A stretch of DNA of 64,000 nt, from assembly GCF_016862195.1 (NCBI RefSeq), contig NZ_BOMM01000054.1, forward strand, positions 24,408 through 88,407. Direction: 5' to 3'. The notes under the pieces were generated by a model that saw only the letters and a program-made list of their open reading frames with translations, was not told where the DNA came from and searched no databases. This document shows positions 54,862-63,092 of the stretch, in pieces (within the stretch, counting starts at the first letter, position 1; every line of letters starts with the position of its first letter). The position numbers and the translations under genes are program-made. This stretch comes from Paractinoplanes ferrugineus (GTDB lineage Bacteria; Actinomycetota; Actinomycetes; Mycobacteriales; Micromonosporaceae).

Positions 54862-55725
54862 TCAGCGGAGGGACTTGAGCAGAGCGATGTCGGCCGCGTG
54901 GCCCTCGTGGTCGACCGTGGGGGTCTCGACGATCACCGGCACCCCGGCGATGGCCGGGTGGGTCATCAGCTCGGCGAACGCCGCCTCGCCGATGTGGCCC
55001 CGGCCGATCGTCTCGTGCCGGTCGCGGGTCGAGCCGCACTCGTCCTTCGAGTCGTTGGCATGGATCAGCATCACCCGGTCGGCGCCCACCGTGCCGATCA
55101 GCGCGTCCAGCGTCGCGGTCATGCCGCCCGGCGTGGCCAGGTCGTGACCGGCAGCCCAGGCGTGGCAGGTGTCGAAGCAGACGCCGAGCCACGGGTGCTG
55201 CTCGGCGGCCGCCAGGTAGGGACCGAGGTCCTGCACCTTGGAGGCCAGGCTGCGACCACCGCCCGCGCTCGGCTCGACCAGAAGTTTCGGCAGCCCGCGG
55301 GCGGCGGCGTCGTCGAGCAGCGGCATCAGCGCCTCGTGCAGCTGGTGCATCGCCTTGGCGTCGTGCTCCGGGTCGACCGAGCTGCCGGCGTGGTAGACGA
55401 CCGCCGACGCGCCGATCGCCCGGCCGCGGTCCAGCGCGTGTGCGAGGGTGGCGATCGAGCGCTCCACCGTCATCCCGGTCGGGGAGCCGAGGTTGACCAG
55501 CAGCGACGCGTGGACGTAAGCGGGCAGGTCACGTTCGCCGATCCCGTCGCGGAACAGCGTGTCCTGCTTCGGGTCGCCGGGTGGCAGCGCCCATCCGCGG
55601 GAGTTCGAGACGTACACCTGAAGCGTCTCCGACCCCGCGGCGTCGACGTACGGCAGGGCCGCCTTGGCCAGCCCGCCGGCCGTCCTGGTGTGCGACCCGA
55701 TGCGGCGCGCCGGGTCTAGAAGCAC
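54862..55725 (-). CDS. nfo: Deoxyribonuclease IV (endonuclease IV)
   Basis: A 287-residue AP endonuclease. Zinc-site motifs: IGSHTRTAGGLAKA, YVHASLLVNLGSP, VVYHAGSS, VEPSAGGGRSL, GVCFDTCHAWAAGHDL, LIHANDSKDECGST with RHETIGRGHIG, and VIVETP. All nine metal ligands of the family can be placed, so the enzyme should be active in base-excision repair at abasic sites. The GTG at 55725 overlaps the end of the kinase gene by 10 bp, so its translation may depend on it. A longer upstream frame is open but is the shadow of the kinase gene. Confidence 0.94.
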   Translation of the reverse strand: MLLDPARRIGSHTRTAGGLAKAALPYVDAAGSETLQVYVSNSRGWALPPGDPKQDTLFRDGIGERDLPAYVHASLLVNLGSPTGMTVERSIATLAHALDRGRAIGASAVVYHAGSSVDPEHDAKAMHQLHEALMPLLDDAAARGLPKLLVEPSAGGGRSLASKVQDLGPYLAAAEQHPWLGVCFDTCHAWAAGHDLATPGGMTATLDALIGTVGADRVMLIHANDSKDECGSTRDRHETIGRGHIGEAAFAELMTHPAIAGVPVIVETPTVDHEGHAADIALLKSLR

Positions 55726-57668
55726 GCCACGACCACCTCGGTCTGCGGCGGGACCTGGGTGTTGCCACCCGGGTTCTGCTGGCGCACGAAACCGTTCTGG
55801 TTGAAGCCCTCGATGCGGACCCGCAGATTGAGACCCTGCAGTGTCTGCGCGGCCTGCTGGCACGGCTGGTTGTTGAGGTCGGGCACGGTGACCAGCGGCG
55901 GGCCCTTGCTCACGTCCAGGGTGACCTCGGCGTCCTTGGCCGCGCCGGTGCCCGGCTTGGGGGTCTGCGCGAGGACCGTGTCGGCCGGCTGGTCGGAGTC
56001 CTTGTACCGCTCGGCCGCGTTCAGGCCCAGCGCCTGCAACTGGCTGCGGGCGTCGTTGATGTTCTTGCCGACGAGGTCGGGCACGCTGATCGGGGCCTTG
56101 CCCTTGCTGACCACCAGGGTGACCGTGTCGCCGCGCTTGAGAACGGTGCCCACCGCCGGGCTGGTGGAGACCACCGCGCCCTCGGCGACGAGGTCGCTGT
56201 ACTGCGGCGTCCCCACCTTGACCTGCAGGCCGTCCTGCTCCAGCTCGGCCTTGGCGGCGGCCAGTTCGGTGCCGCCCAGGTCCGGCACGCGGAAGCGCTC
56301 CGGGCCCAGCGACAGGGTCAGGGTGATCCGGCCGCCGTTGACGATCCGGGCGTCCGGCGCCGGGTTCTGGCTGACCACGGTGTCCTTCGGGACGGTCTCG
56401 CTGTAGGCGCCGTCGCCGTAGAACAGCTCGAAGTTGTTCTGCCGGGCGAACAGGTCGGCCTGCGCCTTCGTCATGTTGACCAGGCCGGGGGCCTCGGTGT
56501 AGCGGCCGAGGGTCACCCACCAGGTGCTGCCGATGACGACCAGGGCCATCACGGCGATGGCGGCGCTCAGCAGGATGCGGCGGCGGTCGAACCGGCCGCC
56601 GCCGGACAGCCGGGTGTCCCCACGGCGGTAGGTCTGCGGGCTGCGGCTCTGCTCCGGCAGGCGGGCCCAGGTGGGCCGGGCCGAACCGGGCCGGTCCGCG
56701 ACGGCGGTCAACATCGCGGTCGCGTCGGCGGCGCCGGGCGCGGGCCGCGACTGCGGCACCTGGCGCAGCAGCGCCGTCTCGGCACTGGCCGCGCCCAGGT
56801 CGTCGCGCACCGACTGGACCTCGGCGAGCATCGCGCCGGCGTCGGTGGGGCGGGCGCCGGCGTCGCGGCGGGTGGCCCGCGCGACCAGGTCGTCGAGCGA
56901 CCGGGGGACGCTGCTGACGATCCTCGACGGGGCCGGGACGTCGTGGTCGACGTGCTGCCACGCGACCTCGACCGGGTCGTCGCCGTCGAACGGGACCCGG
57001 CCGGTGAGCATCTCGTAGAGCACGATGCCGGCCGAGTAGACGTCGGTGCGGGCGTCGGCGTGACCGTCGGTGACCAGCTCCGGCGCCACGTAGGCGACGG
57101 TGGCCATCAGCTGGCCGGACTCGTCGACGCTGCTCGCCTCGATGGCCCGGGCCAGACCGAAGTCGGCCACCTTGACCACGGCGTCGACGAGGTTGCCGGC
57201 GCCGCCGCTGGGCGACTCGGCGACCAGCACGTTCTCCGGCTTGACGTCGCGGTGCACCAGCCCGGCCCGGTGGGCGGCGGCGATCGCGGCGAGCATCTGC
57301 TCGAGGATCGCGCAGGCCTCGTTCGGGTTGAGACGGCGGCGCTGGATGAGCACGTCCCGCAGGGTGTGACCCTGCACGTACTCCATGACCAGGTAGGGCA
57401 GGCCCTGGTGGCGGCCCTGGTCGTAGACGGCCACGACGTTGGGGTGGGTGAGCCGGGCGATCGTCTTCGCCTCGTCGGTGAACCGGTCCACGAAGTGGAC
57501 GTTCGTCGCCTGCGAAGGATGAATGATCTTCAAGGCGACAGTGCGCTCGAGGCGCTGGTCGGTGGCCGTGTAGACGGTCGCCATGCCACCACGGGCCACC
57601 CGACCGGTGATCCGGTAGCGGCCGTCAATCGTCGTGCCGATCAACGTGTCGGCGACTGTGGTGTCCAT
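55716..57668 (-). CDS. pknL: PknL-like Ser/Thr protein kinase with four PASTA domains
   Basis: A 650-residue membrane kinase. Gly-rich loop RVARGGMATVYTATD, invariant Lys in VALKIIHPS, HRDVKPENVL and DFGLARA catalytic motifs, then VAYVAPE. A juxtamembrane linker leads to one helix (ILLSAAIAVMALVVIGSTWWV, about residues 375-395) and four PASTA repeats (starting TEAPGLVNMTKAQAD, FRVPDLGGTELAAAK, ISVPDLVGKNINDAR and VTVPDLNNQPCQQAA) that should sense peptidoglycan fragments. The next gene but one on the divergent side encodes an Rv2175c-like protein, the PknL substrate in Mycobacterium tuberculosis; M. tuberculosis PknL itself lacks PASTA repeats. Start codon ATG, MDTTVADTLIG. Confidence 0.93.
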   Translation of the reverse strand: MDTTVADTLIGTTIDGRYRITGRVARGGMATVYTATDQRLERTVALKIIHPSQATNVHFVDRFTDEAKTIARLTHPNVVAVYDQGRHQGLPYLVMEYVQGHTLRDVLIQRRRLNPNEACAILEQMLAAIAAAHRAGLVHRDVKPENVLVAESPSGGAGNLVDAVVKVADFGLARAIEASSVDESGQLMATVAYVAPELVTDGHADARTDVYSAGIVLYEMLTGRVPFDGDDPVEVAWQHVDHDVPAPSRIVSSVPRSLDDLVARATRRDAGARPTDAGAMLAEVQSVRDDLGAASAETALLRQVPQSRPAPGAADATAMLTAVADRPGSARPTWARLPEQSRSPQTYRRGDTRLSGGGRFDRRRILLSAAIAVMALVVIGSTWWVTLGRYTEAPGLVNMTKAQADLFARQNNFELFYGDGAYSETVPKDTVVSQNPAPDARIVNGGRITLTLSLGPERFRVPDLGGTELAAAKAELEQDGLQVKVGTPQYSDLVAEGAVVSTSPAVGTVLKRGDTVTLVVSKGKAPISVPDLVGKNINDARSQLQALGLNAAERYKDSDQPADTVLAQTPKPGTGAAKDAEVTLDVSKGPPLVTVPDLNNQPCQQAAQTLQGLNLRVRIEGFNQNGFVRQQNPGGNTQVPPQTEVVVACF

Positions 57669-57779
57669 CGGCGTGAAGTGTATGTGTCTTTCCGGGGCGG
57701 GCAGACCAGGATGTCACAGCTGAGTCCAAACGGGTACGCGCGCGGTCCGGACCGGTCTTGTCTGCCCCTTAAGGGAGCA

Positions 57780-58514
57780 TTAACGGCGCCGGTACCAGCG
57801 CCGGAATTGCCAGTATTCATGCGGTTCTGCGAGGTCGGCCGGTGTGGCCGACGTCTCGCCGGGCGAGGCGGACGGGCCCCGCGTGGCCGCTCCGGCCGGG
57901 GCCACCGAGCCGGACGAATCGGGCGCCGTGGGCGTCGGCACGGGCGGCCCGCCGCACGCACAGGGAGATTCGGGCGATCCGGTGGTCCGAATCGGACTCG
58001 CGTTCTCCGACACGCCGGTGGACCGCGAACCGGTGGGCGCCGGGGTGGGTGCGGCCGGTGCCGGCGTGCGGCCGACTTCCCCGGTACGCGGCGGGACCGG
58101 CACCCTCGGCGCGCGCCCCGGCCCGATCCCGGCTCTCGGCGGGAGAACCCTCGTCACCGCCGGCCGCGGCGGGAACGTGTCGGCGGCCGCCGGCGTCTCG
58201 GTCAGCAGCGACCCGAGCCCGTTGACCACCCCGAGATAGGCCGTGGTCGACCCGAGCACCGTGAGCAGCCCCAACCCGGTCACCGCCAGGGCCCGCCGGG
58301 ACCGCCCGGACCGCCGGCGAACCGCCCCCGCCGACGCCGGCCGCCACCCCCGGCTCAGCGACCCGCCCACCTCCGAACCGCCGAACGTGTTCATCCCGGT
58401 CGACGTGACGTCCGGCCCGCCCGGCGAGGGCGGCACCGGCCCGCGCCCCATGTCGTAACGCACCGAGCGCCACGCTCCGGACAGCTCGGCTCGGACTCTG
58501 CGCCACAGGCTCAT
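57780..58514 (-). CDS. Anchored protein with Pro/Thr/Ser-rich outer domain, unknown function
   Basis: A 244-residue protein; ATG at 58514 has GGAGAA upstream. Basic N-terminal 85 residues (SLWRRVRAELSGAWRSVRYDMG, GRSRRALAV), one helix (VTGLGLLTVLGSTTAYLGVV), then 120 residues dominated by Pro, Ala, Thr, Ser and Gly, ending in a basic RRWYRRR. No domain recognised. Such proteins in actinobacteria are often wall-associated. It separates pknL from the Rv2175c-like gene and could be a kinase substrate, which is a guess from position. Confidence 0.6.
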   Translation of the reverse strand: MSLWRRVRAELSGAWRSVRYDMGRGPVPPSPGGPDVTSTGMNTFGGSEVGGSLSRGWRPASAGAVRRRSGRSRRALAVTGLGLLTVLGSTTAYLGVVNGLGSLLTETPAAADTFPPRPAVTRVLPPRAGIGPGRAPRVPVPPRTGEVGRTPAPAAPTPAPTGSRSTGVSENASPIRTTGSPESPCACGGPPVPTPTAPDSSGSVAPAGAATRGPSASPGETSATPADLAEPHEYWQFRRWYRRR

Positions 58515-58547
58515 CGCGTTCGTTCTCCGATCTGGCACCCTGTAGGA

Positions 58548-58898
58548 GTGAGCGATTCCGTAACCGCCGCGCCGGCCGCCTGGGTGAACCTCCCGGACGT
58601 GGCCGAGAAACTCGGCGTGTCGATAAGCAAGGTGCACCAGATGATCCGGGACGGGCATCTGCTCGCCGCCAAGCACGACGGGATCCGCCAGGTCCCCGCC
58701 GAGCTCGTGGCCAACAGCACCGTCCTCAAACACCTCCCCGGCATCCTCAACTTGCTGCGCGACGCCGGGTACAACGACGAAGAGGCCCTGCGGTGGCTCT
58801 ACCAGCCCGACCCGGGACTGGACGGCAACGCCGCGCTCGGCCTGGGCGGCGACCGGGCGCGCGAGGTGAAGCGGCGGGCGCAGGCCCTCGGCTTCTGA
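58548..58898 (+). CDS. Rv2175c-like winged-helix DNA-binding protein
   Basis: A 116-residue protein matching Rv2175c: WVNLPDVAEKLGVSISKVHQMIRDGHLLA (excisionase-like winged helix), RQVPAELV and LPGILNLLRDAGYNDEEALRWLYQPD. In M. tuberculosis this protein is phosphorylated by PknL on an N-terminal Thr, which abolishes DNA binding; a Thr at residue 6 (SDSVTAAP) is available here. GTG at 58548. GGAG lies directly at the GTG, too close to serve as its Shine-Dalgarno, so the start could be otherwise placed. Divergent from the kinase unit and co-oriented with the cyclase genes 13 nt downstream. Confidence 0.88.
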   Translation: MSDSVTAAPAAWVNLPDVAEKLGVSISKVHQMIRDGHLLAAKHDGIRQVPAELVANSTVLKHLPGILNLLRDAGYNDEEALRWLYQPDPGLDGNAALGLGGDRAREVKRRAQALGF

Positions 58899-58911
58899 TG
58901 CGCGGCCTCTA

Positions 58912-59268
58912 GTGCGCCACCTCAGCTACCTGCTGGTCCTGGCGGGGTGCTTCGGCGCGGCGATCTGGCTCGAGCCGATCCTGCGGGTGAACGTGCTCCG
59001 CCGGTGGCGGCGGCTGCTGCTCACCGTCGTACCGGTGGTGCTCGTCTTCGTGCTGTGGGACCTGGCGGCGATCGCCGCCGGTCACTGGCACTTCGACCCG
59101 GCCCAGACCACCGGCGTCGTGTTCCCCGGCGGCCTGCCGCTCGACGAGGTGCTGTTCTTCGTGGTGGTGCCGGTCTGCGCGATCCTCGGCTTCGAGGCGG
59201 TGCGGGCGGTCCTGCGCCGGCCGGCCGGCGACGAACCGGCCGGCGACGGATCGGCCGGTGGCGGGTGA
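58912..59268 (+). CDS. crtYc: Lycopene cyclase domain protein, CrtYc type
   Basis: A 118-residue membrane protein with three helices: YLLVLAGCFGAAIWLEPIL, LLLTVVPVVLVFVLWDLAAIAAG, and LPLDEVLFFVVVPVCAILGFEAV. The signatures HWHFDPAQTTGV and the E-x-x-x-F (DEVLFF) of the family fit the first half of the heterodimeric lycopene cyclase of Brevibacterium and Mycobacterium. Each half holds one part of the active site. Start GTG, stop overlapping the next GTG by 4 nt. The last 20 residues are Ala/Gly/Asp repeats (GDEPAGDGSAGGG). Confidence 0.86.
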   Translation: MRHLSYLLVLAGCFGAAIWLEPILRVNVLRRWRRLLLTVVPVVLVFVLWDLAAIAAGHWHFDPAQTTGVVFPGGLPLDEVLFFVVVPVCAILGFEAVRAVLRRPAGDEPAGDGSAGGG

Positions 59269-59675
59269 GCTACACGGCGGCCGCGCTTCTGGGCGCCCTG
59301 GTCGCGGTCCTTCTCGACCTTTTCGTCCTGAAGGTGCAGCTGGTGCGCCGGGCTGTGTTCTGGGCCACCTACCCGATCATCATCACCTTCCAGCTGCTGT
59401 CCAACGGCTTCCTGACCGGCCGGAACATCGTGATGTACGACCCCGGCGCGATCCTCGGCCTGCGTATCGCGTACGCCCCGGTCGAGGATCTGATCTTCGG
59501 TTTCGCCCTTGTCCTGCTCACCCTGGACCTGTGGGTGTGGTGGGGGCGGCGCGGCGTGCAACGCACGCCCGCCGCCGGCGACGGCAGCAGACTGCTGAGC
59601 CGGATCAACGCCGGCAAGATCAAGGCCGGCCAGAACAAGACCGGCAAGATCAAGACCGGCAAGATCAAGCGCTAG
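59265..59675 (+). CDS. crtYd: Lycopene cyclase domain protein, CrtYd type
   Basis: A 136-residue membrane protein with three helices and the family blocks PIIITFQLLSNGFLTGRNIV, YDPGAILGLRIAYAPVEDLIFGF read in two parts (P-x-E-D-x-x-F core, ApVEDLIFGF). With the preceding CrtYc it forms a beta-cyclase or elongase-type complex. The C-terminal 20 residues are Lys-rich repeats (GKIKAGQNKTGKIKTG), encoded by AAGATCAAGACCGGC units at 59618-59670, which is not seen in known homologues. Its stop overlaps the converging idsA by 4 bp. Confidence 0.86.
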   Translation: MSYTAAALLGALVAVLLDLFVLKVQLVRRAVFWATYPIIITFQLLSNGFLTGRNIVMYDPGAILGLRIAYAPVEDLIFGFALVLLTLDLWVWWGRRGVQRTPAAGDGSRLLSRINAGKIKAGQNKTGKIKTGKIKR

Positions 59676-60739
59676 ACGGTACGGCGGGTGGCGGCGTCCG
59701 CGAGCGCCCGCAGCACCGTCCGGGCCTCGTCGTCGATCCCGGCCGCGGCCAGCGCCGACAGGGACGCCGTCATCAGCTCGTCGATGCGCTGCTCGGTGGC
59801 GGCCAGGGCACCGCTGTCCCGGATCAGTGCCCGCAGCCGCTCCACCCCCTCGTCGGTGAGCGACGGATCGCCCAGGCCCTTGTCCAGTTCCGCCCACGCC
59901 CCGTCGTCGAGCGCCCCGAACGCCGCCGCGATCAGGTAGGTCCGTTTGCCCTCGCGCAGGTCGTCGCCGGCCGGCTTACCGGTGCGCGACGGGTCGCCGA
60001 ACACTCCCAGCACGTCGTCCCGCAGCTGGAACGCCTCACCCAGCGGAAGCCCGAACGCCGTGTACGCCGCCGACACCGCAGCCGGCGCGCCGGCGATGGC
60101 CGCCCCCAGCAGCAACGGCCGCTCGACCGTGTACTTCGCGGCCTTGAACCGGGCCACCTTGCCGGCCCGCTCCAGCGACGTGTCCGCGGTGGCCTGGGTG
60201 AGCACGTCGAGGTACTGGCCGACGGTCACCTCCGTACGCATCTCGTCGAAGACCGGCCGCGCCCGGGCCAACTCCTGCGGGCCCAGCCCCGAGGTGTGCA
60301 GCATCTCGTCCGACCAGACCAGGGTGAGGTCGCCGAGCAGCACCGCCGCCGACTCGCCGAACAGGCCGCCGGGCCCCCGCCAGGCGGCCTGGCGGTGCAT
60401 CTTCTCGAACCGGCGGTGCATGGACGGCTCGCCGCGGCGGGTGTCGGACCGGTCCATCAGGTCGTCGTGGATGAGCGCGCTCGCCTGCACCAGCTCCAGC
60501 GCCGCGACCGCCGCCACCGCCGCGTCCCCGTCGACGCCGCCCGCCCCGCGGTAGCCCCAGTAGGCGAACGCCGGCCGCAGCCGCTTGCCGCCGCCCAGCA
60601 CGAACGCCTCGAGCGCGTCGGACACCTCGGCCAGCGCCGGATCGATGCCGCTCAGCCGGGCTCGCTGCTCGCCGAGGAACGCGCCGAGCGCCTTGTCGAC
60701 CCGCGATCGCAAGCCGGCCACTTCTACGGGGGAGGTCAC
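59672..60739 (-). CDS. idsA: Polyprenyl (geranylgeranyl/farnesyl) diphosphate synthase
   Basis: A 355-residue trans-prenyltransferase. First Asp-rich motif ALIHDDLMDRSDTRRG, second RDDVLGVFGDP, with GGGKRLRP and the K-T-x-x-x region (FKAAKYTVERPLLLG). It resembles IdsA2 of mycobacteria, so it probably makes geranylgeranyl diphosphate, the carotenoid precursor. GTG at 60739; TAACTT (60751-60746) lies 6 nt before it, consistent with a leaderless transcript. It is divergent from metF across 41 bp and converges with the cyclase genes. Confidence 0.92.
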   Translation of the reverse strand: MTSPVEVAGLRSRVDKALGAFLGEQRARLSGIDPALAEVSDALEAFVLGGGKRLRPAFAYWGYRGAGGVDGDAAVAAVAALELVQASALIHDDLMDRSDTRRGEPSMHRRFEKMHRQAAWRGPGGLFGESAAVLLGDLTLVWSDEMLHTSGLGPQELARARPVFDEMRTEVTVGQYLDVLTQATADTSLERAGKVARFKAAKYTVERPLLLGAAIAGAPAAVSAAYTAFGLPLGEAFQLRDDVLGVFGDPSRTGKPAGDDLREGKRTYLIAAAFGALDDGAWAELDKGLGDPSLTDEGVERLRALIRDSGALAATEQRIDELMTASLSALAAAGIDDEARTVLRALADAATRRTV

Positions 60740-60745
60740 GGGCCC

Positions 60746-60773
60746 AAGTTATCGGACGCCGAGCCGGTAGAGT
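60746..60773. promoter_or_regulatory. Back-to-back leaderless promoters of idsA and metF
   Basis: In the 41-bp gap two -10 hexamers point outwards: TAACTT (minus strand, 60751-60746) 6 nt before the idsA GTG, and TAGAGT (plus strand, 60768-60773) 7 nt before the metF GTG. Both spacings place the transcription start on the start codon. No -35 hexamers are convincing, and none could fit without overlapping the opposite promoter. Confidence 0.6.
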
Positions 60774-60780
60774 TCTCGGT

Positions 60781-61719
60781 GTGGCTCTCGGTCTTCCCTC
60801 ACGTCTTCCCGGCACACCGGCGATCGGTGAGCTGATCCGCGCCGGGTCGGGCCCCGGCGGCGCGCCGACGTTCTCGTTCGAGTTCTTCCCGCCCAAGACA
60901 CCCGAGGGCGAAACGCTGTTGTGGCAGGCCATCCGCGAGCTGGAGTCGCTGCAGCCGAGCTTCGTCTCGATCACCTACGGCGCCGGCGGCACCACTCGCG
61001 ACACGACCGTCGCGGTGACCGAGCGGGTCGCCACCGAGACCACTCTGCTGCCGATGGCGCACCTGACCGCGGTCAACCACTCGGTCGCCGAGCTGCGCAA
61101 CGTGATCGGCCGGCTGGCCGGGGCGGGCATCCGCAACGTGCTCGCGGTGCGCGGCGACCCGCCCGGCGACCCGATGGGCGAGTGGGTCCGGCATCCGGAG
61201 GGCGTGCTCTACGCCGAGGACCTGGTGCGCCTGGTGAAGGAGTCGGGCGACTTCAGCGTGGGCGTGGCCGCCTTCCCCTACAAGCACCCGCGGTCGTCGG
61301 ACATCGAGAGCGACACCGCCAATTTCGTACGGAAATGTCAGGCCGGCGCCGATTTCGCGATCACGCAGATGTTCTTCGACGCCGACGAGTACCTCCGGCT
61401 GCGCGACCGGGTGGCGGCGGCGAGCTGCCCGACCCCGATCGTGCCCGGTGTCATGCCGGTCACCCGGATGGCCACGATCGAGCGGTCCAGCCAGCTGTCC
61501 GGGGCGCCGTTCCCGCCGAAGCTGCTCGAGCGCTTCGAGCGGATCGCCGGCGACGAGGCGGCGGTGCGCGCACTCGGCATCGAGGTGTGCGCCGAGATGT
61601 GCGCCAAACTGCTCGACGAGGGCGTGCCCGGCATCCACTTCATCACCCTGAACCGCTCGACCGCGACGCGTGAGGTGTGGCAGCTGGTCGCCCCGGCGTC
61701 GGCCGCCGCGGCCGCCTGA
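60781..61719 (+). CDS. metF: Methylenetetrahydrofolate reductase
   Basis: A 312-residue flavin enzyme that makes 5-methyltetrahydrofolate for methionine synthesis. The N-terminal FSFEFFPPKTPEGE includes the catalytic Glu. SITYGAGGTTRD, HLTAVNHSVAELRN, NVLAVRGDPPGD and DFAITQMFFDADEYLR are the expected blocks. GTG at 60781, probably leaderless. The gene next to idsA is also metF-like in mycobacteria (Rv2172c beside idsA2). Confidence 0.95.
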   Translation: MALGLPSRLPGTPAIGELIRAGSGPGGAPTFSFEFFPPKTPEGETLLWQAIRELESLQPSFVSITYGAGGTTRDTTVAVTERVATETTLLPMAHLTAVNHSVAELRNVIGRLAGAGIRNVLAVRGDPPGDPMGEWVRHPEGVLYAEDLVRLVKESGDFSVGVAAFPYKHPRSSDIESDTANFVRKCQAGADFAITQMFFDADEYLRLRDRVAAASCPTPIVPGVMPVTRMATIERSSQLSGAPFPPKLLERFERIAGDEAAVRALGIEVCAEMCAKLLDEGVPGIHFITLNRSTATREVWQLVAPASAAAAA

Positions 61720-61739
61720 CCCCGGTCCTGGAGCCGACC

Positions 61740-62387
61740 ATGCGCTGGGAGGAGTACACCGCGGCCTGGTCCCGGCTGCACGGCGGCTTCGACCCGGCCA
61801 CGGCCACCCCCGTCGTCCGGGGTTGGGTGCGCACGGCGTACGCCATCGGGTCCTTCCTCGGCCGTAAGCGCATCGGGCCGTCGGCCGTGACCACCGCGGG
61901 GTTGATCCTGTGCCTCGCCGTCCCGGCGGTGGTGAGCCTGGGACGCTGGGGCACGCTCGCCGGAGCCGTGGTGGTGCTGCTCGCGGCGCTCGCCGACTCG
62001 CTCGACGGCGCCGTCGCGGTGATCACCGGCAAGGCGAGCCGGCTCGGCTACGTCTACGACTCGGTGGCCGACCGGATCGGCGAGGGGACCTGGCTGCTGG
62101 CGTTCTGGCTGGCCGGGGCGCCCGGCCTGGTGGTGGCGGCGGCGGGCGCGGTGAGCTGGCTCCAGGAGTACGCCCGGGCCCGCGCGACGGCGGCCGGGAT
62201 GAGCGAGATCGGCGTCGTCACCGTCGCCGAGCGCCCCACCCGGGTGATCCTGACCATCTTCGGGCTGCTCCTCGGCGCCCTGTACGAGTGGTTGATCACG
62301 CCGGTGGTGATCGTCTGGATCGCTCTCTCCGTGGTCGGTCTGGCCCAGCTCACGGTGGCCGTGCGACGCGCCCTCGGAGATCGTTAA
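61740..62387 (+). CDS. CDP-alcohol phosphatidyltransferase family membrane protein
   Basis: A 215-residue protein with five or six helices. The CDP-binding signature is present with changes: ADSLDGAVAVITGKASRLGYVYDSVADR keeps the four Asp (D-x2-D-G ... G-x3-D-x3-D), while the usual Ala-Arg pair after the second Gly is Ala-Val. It could form phosphatidylinositol phosphate, phosphatidylglycerol phosphate or another phospholipid head-group bond. ATG at 61740, 20 nt after metF, probably co-transcribed. Confidence 0.84.
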   Translation: MRWEEYTAAWSRLHGGFDPATATPVVRGWVRTAYAIGSFLGRKRIGPSAVTTAGLILCLAVPAVVSLGRWGTLAGAVVVLLAALADSLDGAVAVITGKASRLGYVYDSVADRIGEGTWLLAFWLAGAPGLVVAAAGAVSWLQEYARARATAAGMSEIGVVTVAERPTRVILTIFGLLLGALYEWLITPVVIVWIALSVVGLAQLTVAVRRALGDR

Positions 62388-62391
62388 TCGG

Positions 62392-62420
62392 TTGTCCTCC
62401 GTGGACCGCTTTTCTACCGT
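62392..62420 (+). promoter_or_regulatory. Sigma-70-type promoter of the HNH gene
   Basis: TTGTCC (62392-62397) and TACCGT (62415-62420) are separated by 17 bp, the ideal spacing for the housekeeping sigma factor. Transcription would begin about 30 nt upstream of the ATG, leaving room for the GGGGGAGG ribosome-binding site. Confidence 0.6.
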
Positions 62421-62455
62421 GTGGTCATCGCTCAGTCACGGGGGAGGTGGCCACG

Positions 62456-62893
62456 ATGAGCGCGGTACTTGTCCTCAACGCCGACTGCGGGCCCCTGCAA
62501 CGGGTCAGCCTCCGGCACGCCGTCCGCATGCTGTTCCGGCAGGTGGCCGTCGTGCACGAGGCCGAGCCCGACCGGCGCATCGGGGTCTACCCGATGCCCA
62601 CCGTCGTGCGGCTCGTCAGCTACGTGGTGACCCGCTGGCGGCACAGCCGCGGACCGGCGTGGTCCCGGGCCGGCGTGCTCACCCGCGACCACCGCACGTG
62701 CGCCTACTGCGGGGCCGGCGCCTCCACCATCGACCACGTGCTGCCCCGCTCGCGCGGCGGCGCCAACGAATGGACCAACACGGTGGCGGCCTGCGGCCGC
62801 TGCAACAGCCGCAAAGGCGACCGTACGCCCGCCGAGGCGCGGATGCCGCTGCGAGTCCGGCCGCTCGCACCCACCTGGGCGACCCTGGCCTGA
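62456..62893 (+). CDS. HNH endonuclease
   Basis: A 145-residue nuclease of the compact actinobacterial type. N-terminal domain SAVLVLNADCGPLQRVSLRHAVRMLF, then the zinc/HNH part: CAYCGAGASTIDHVLPRSRGG, NTVAACGRCNSRKGDRTP, with paired CxxC motifs, the His of IDHV, the Asn of W-x-N and C-x-x-C-N-x-x-K. ATG chosen over GTG at 62447, because GGGGGAGG is 7-8 nt upstream. Cellular target unknown; widespread as a single gene in actinobacteria. Confidence 0.92.
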   Translation: MSAVLVLNADCGPLQRVSLRHAVRMLFRQVAVVHEAEPDRRIGVYPMPTVVRLVSYVVTRWRHSRGPAWSRAGVLTRDHRTCAYCGAGASTIDHVLPRSRGGANEWTNTVAACGRCNSRKGDRTPAEARMPLRVRPLAPTWATLA

Positions 62894-62903
62894 CCTCCTG
62901 ATC

Positions 62904-62945
62904 GACGACCGGCGGGCTGGCACGGGGGCAGGTCCGCCGGTCGTC
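62904..62945. terminator. Terminator after the HNH gene
   Basis: A perfect 12-bp inverted repeat (62904-62915 with 62934-62945) with an 18-nt loop, starting 10 nt after the HNH stop, followed by CCTTG. The loop is larger than usual, but the arms are strong. Confidence 0.65.
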
Positions 62946-62952
62946 CCTTGTC

Positions 62953-63030
62953 GGCACGGGCCTGGGCCTGAGCCTGGCCTTGGGCACGGGCCTGGCCTTG
63001 GGCACGGGCCCGGCCTGGCCTTGGGCCTGG
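62953..63030. repeat. Degenerate 18-23 bp GC-rich minisatellite
   Basis: Units of the form GGCACGGGCCTGGCCTTG, at 62953, 62983 and 63001, with insertions of CTGGGCCTGAG or CCC. It lies in the gap between the HNH gene and the next gene. Confidence 0.7.
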
Positions 63031-63092
63031 GCGCCGGGCCGGTGCCGGGCGAGTTCGTGGGACCGGGGTCCGAGGGACCAGGGTCCGATGAC

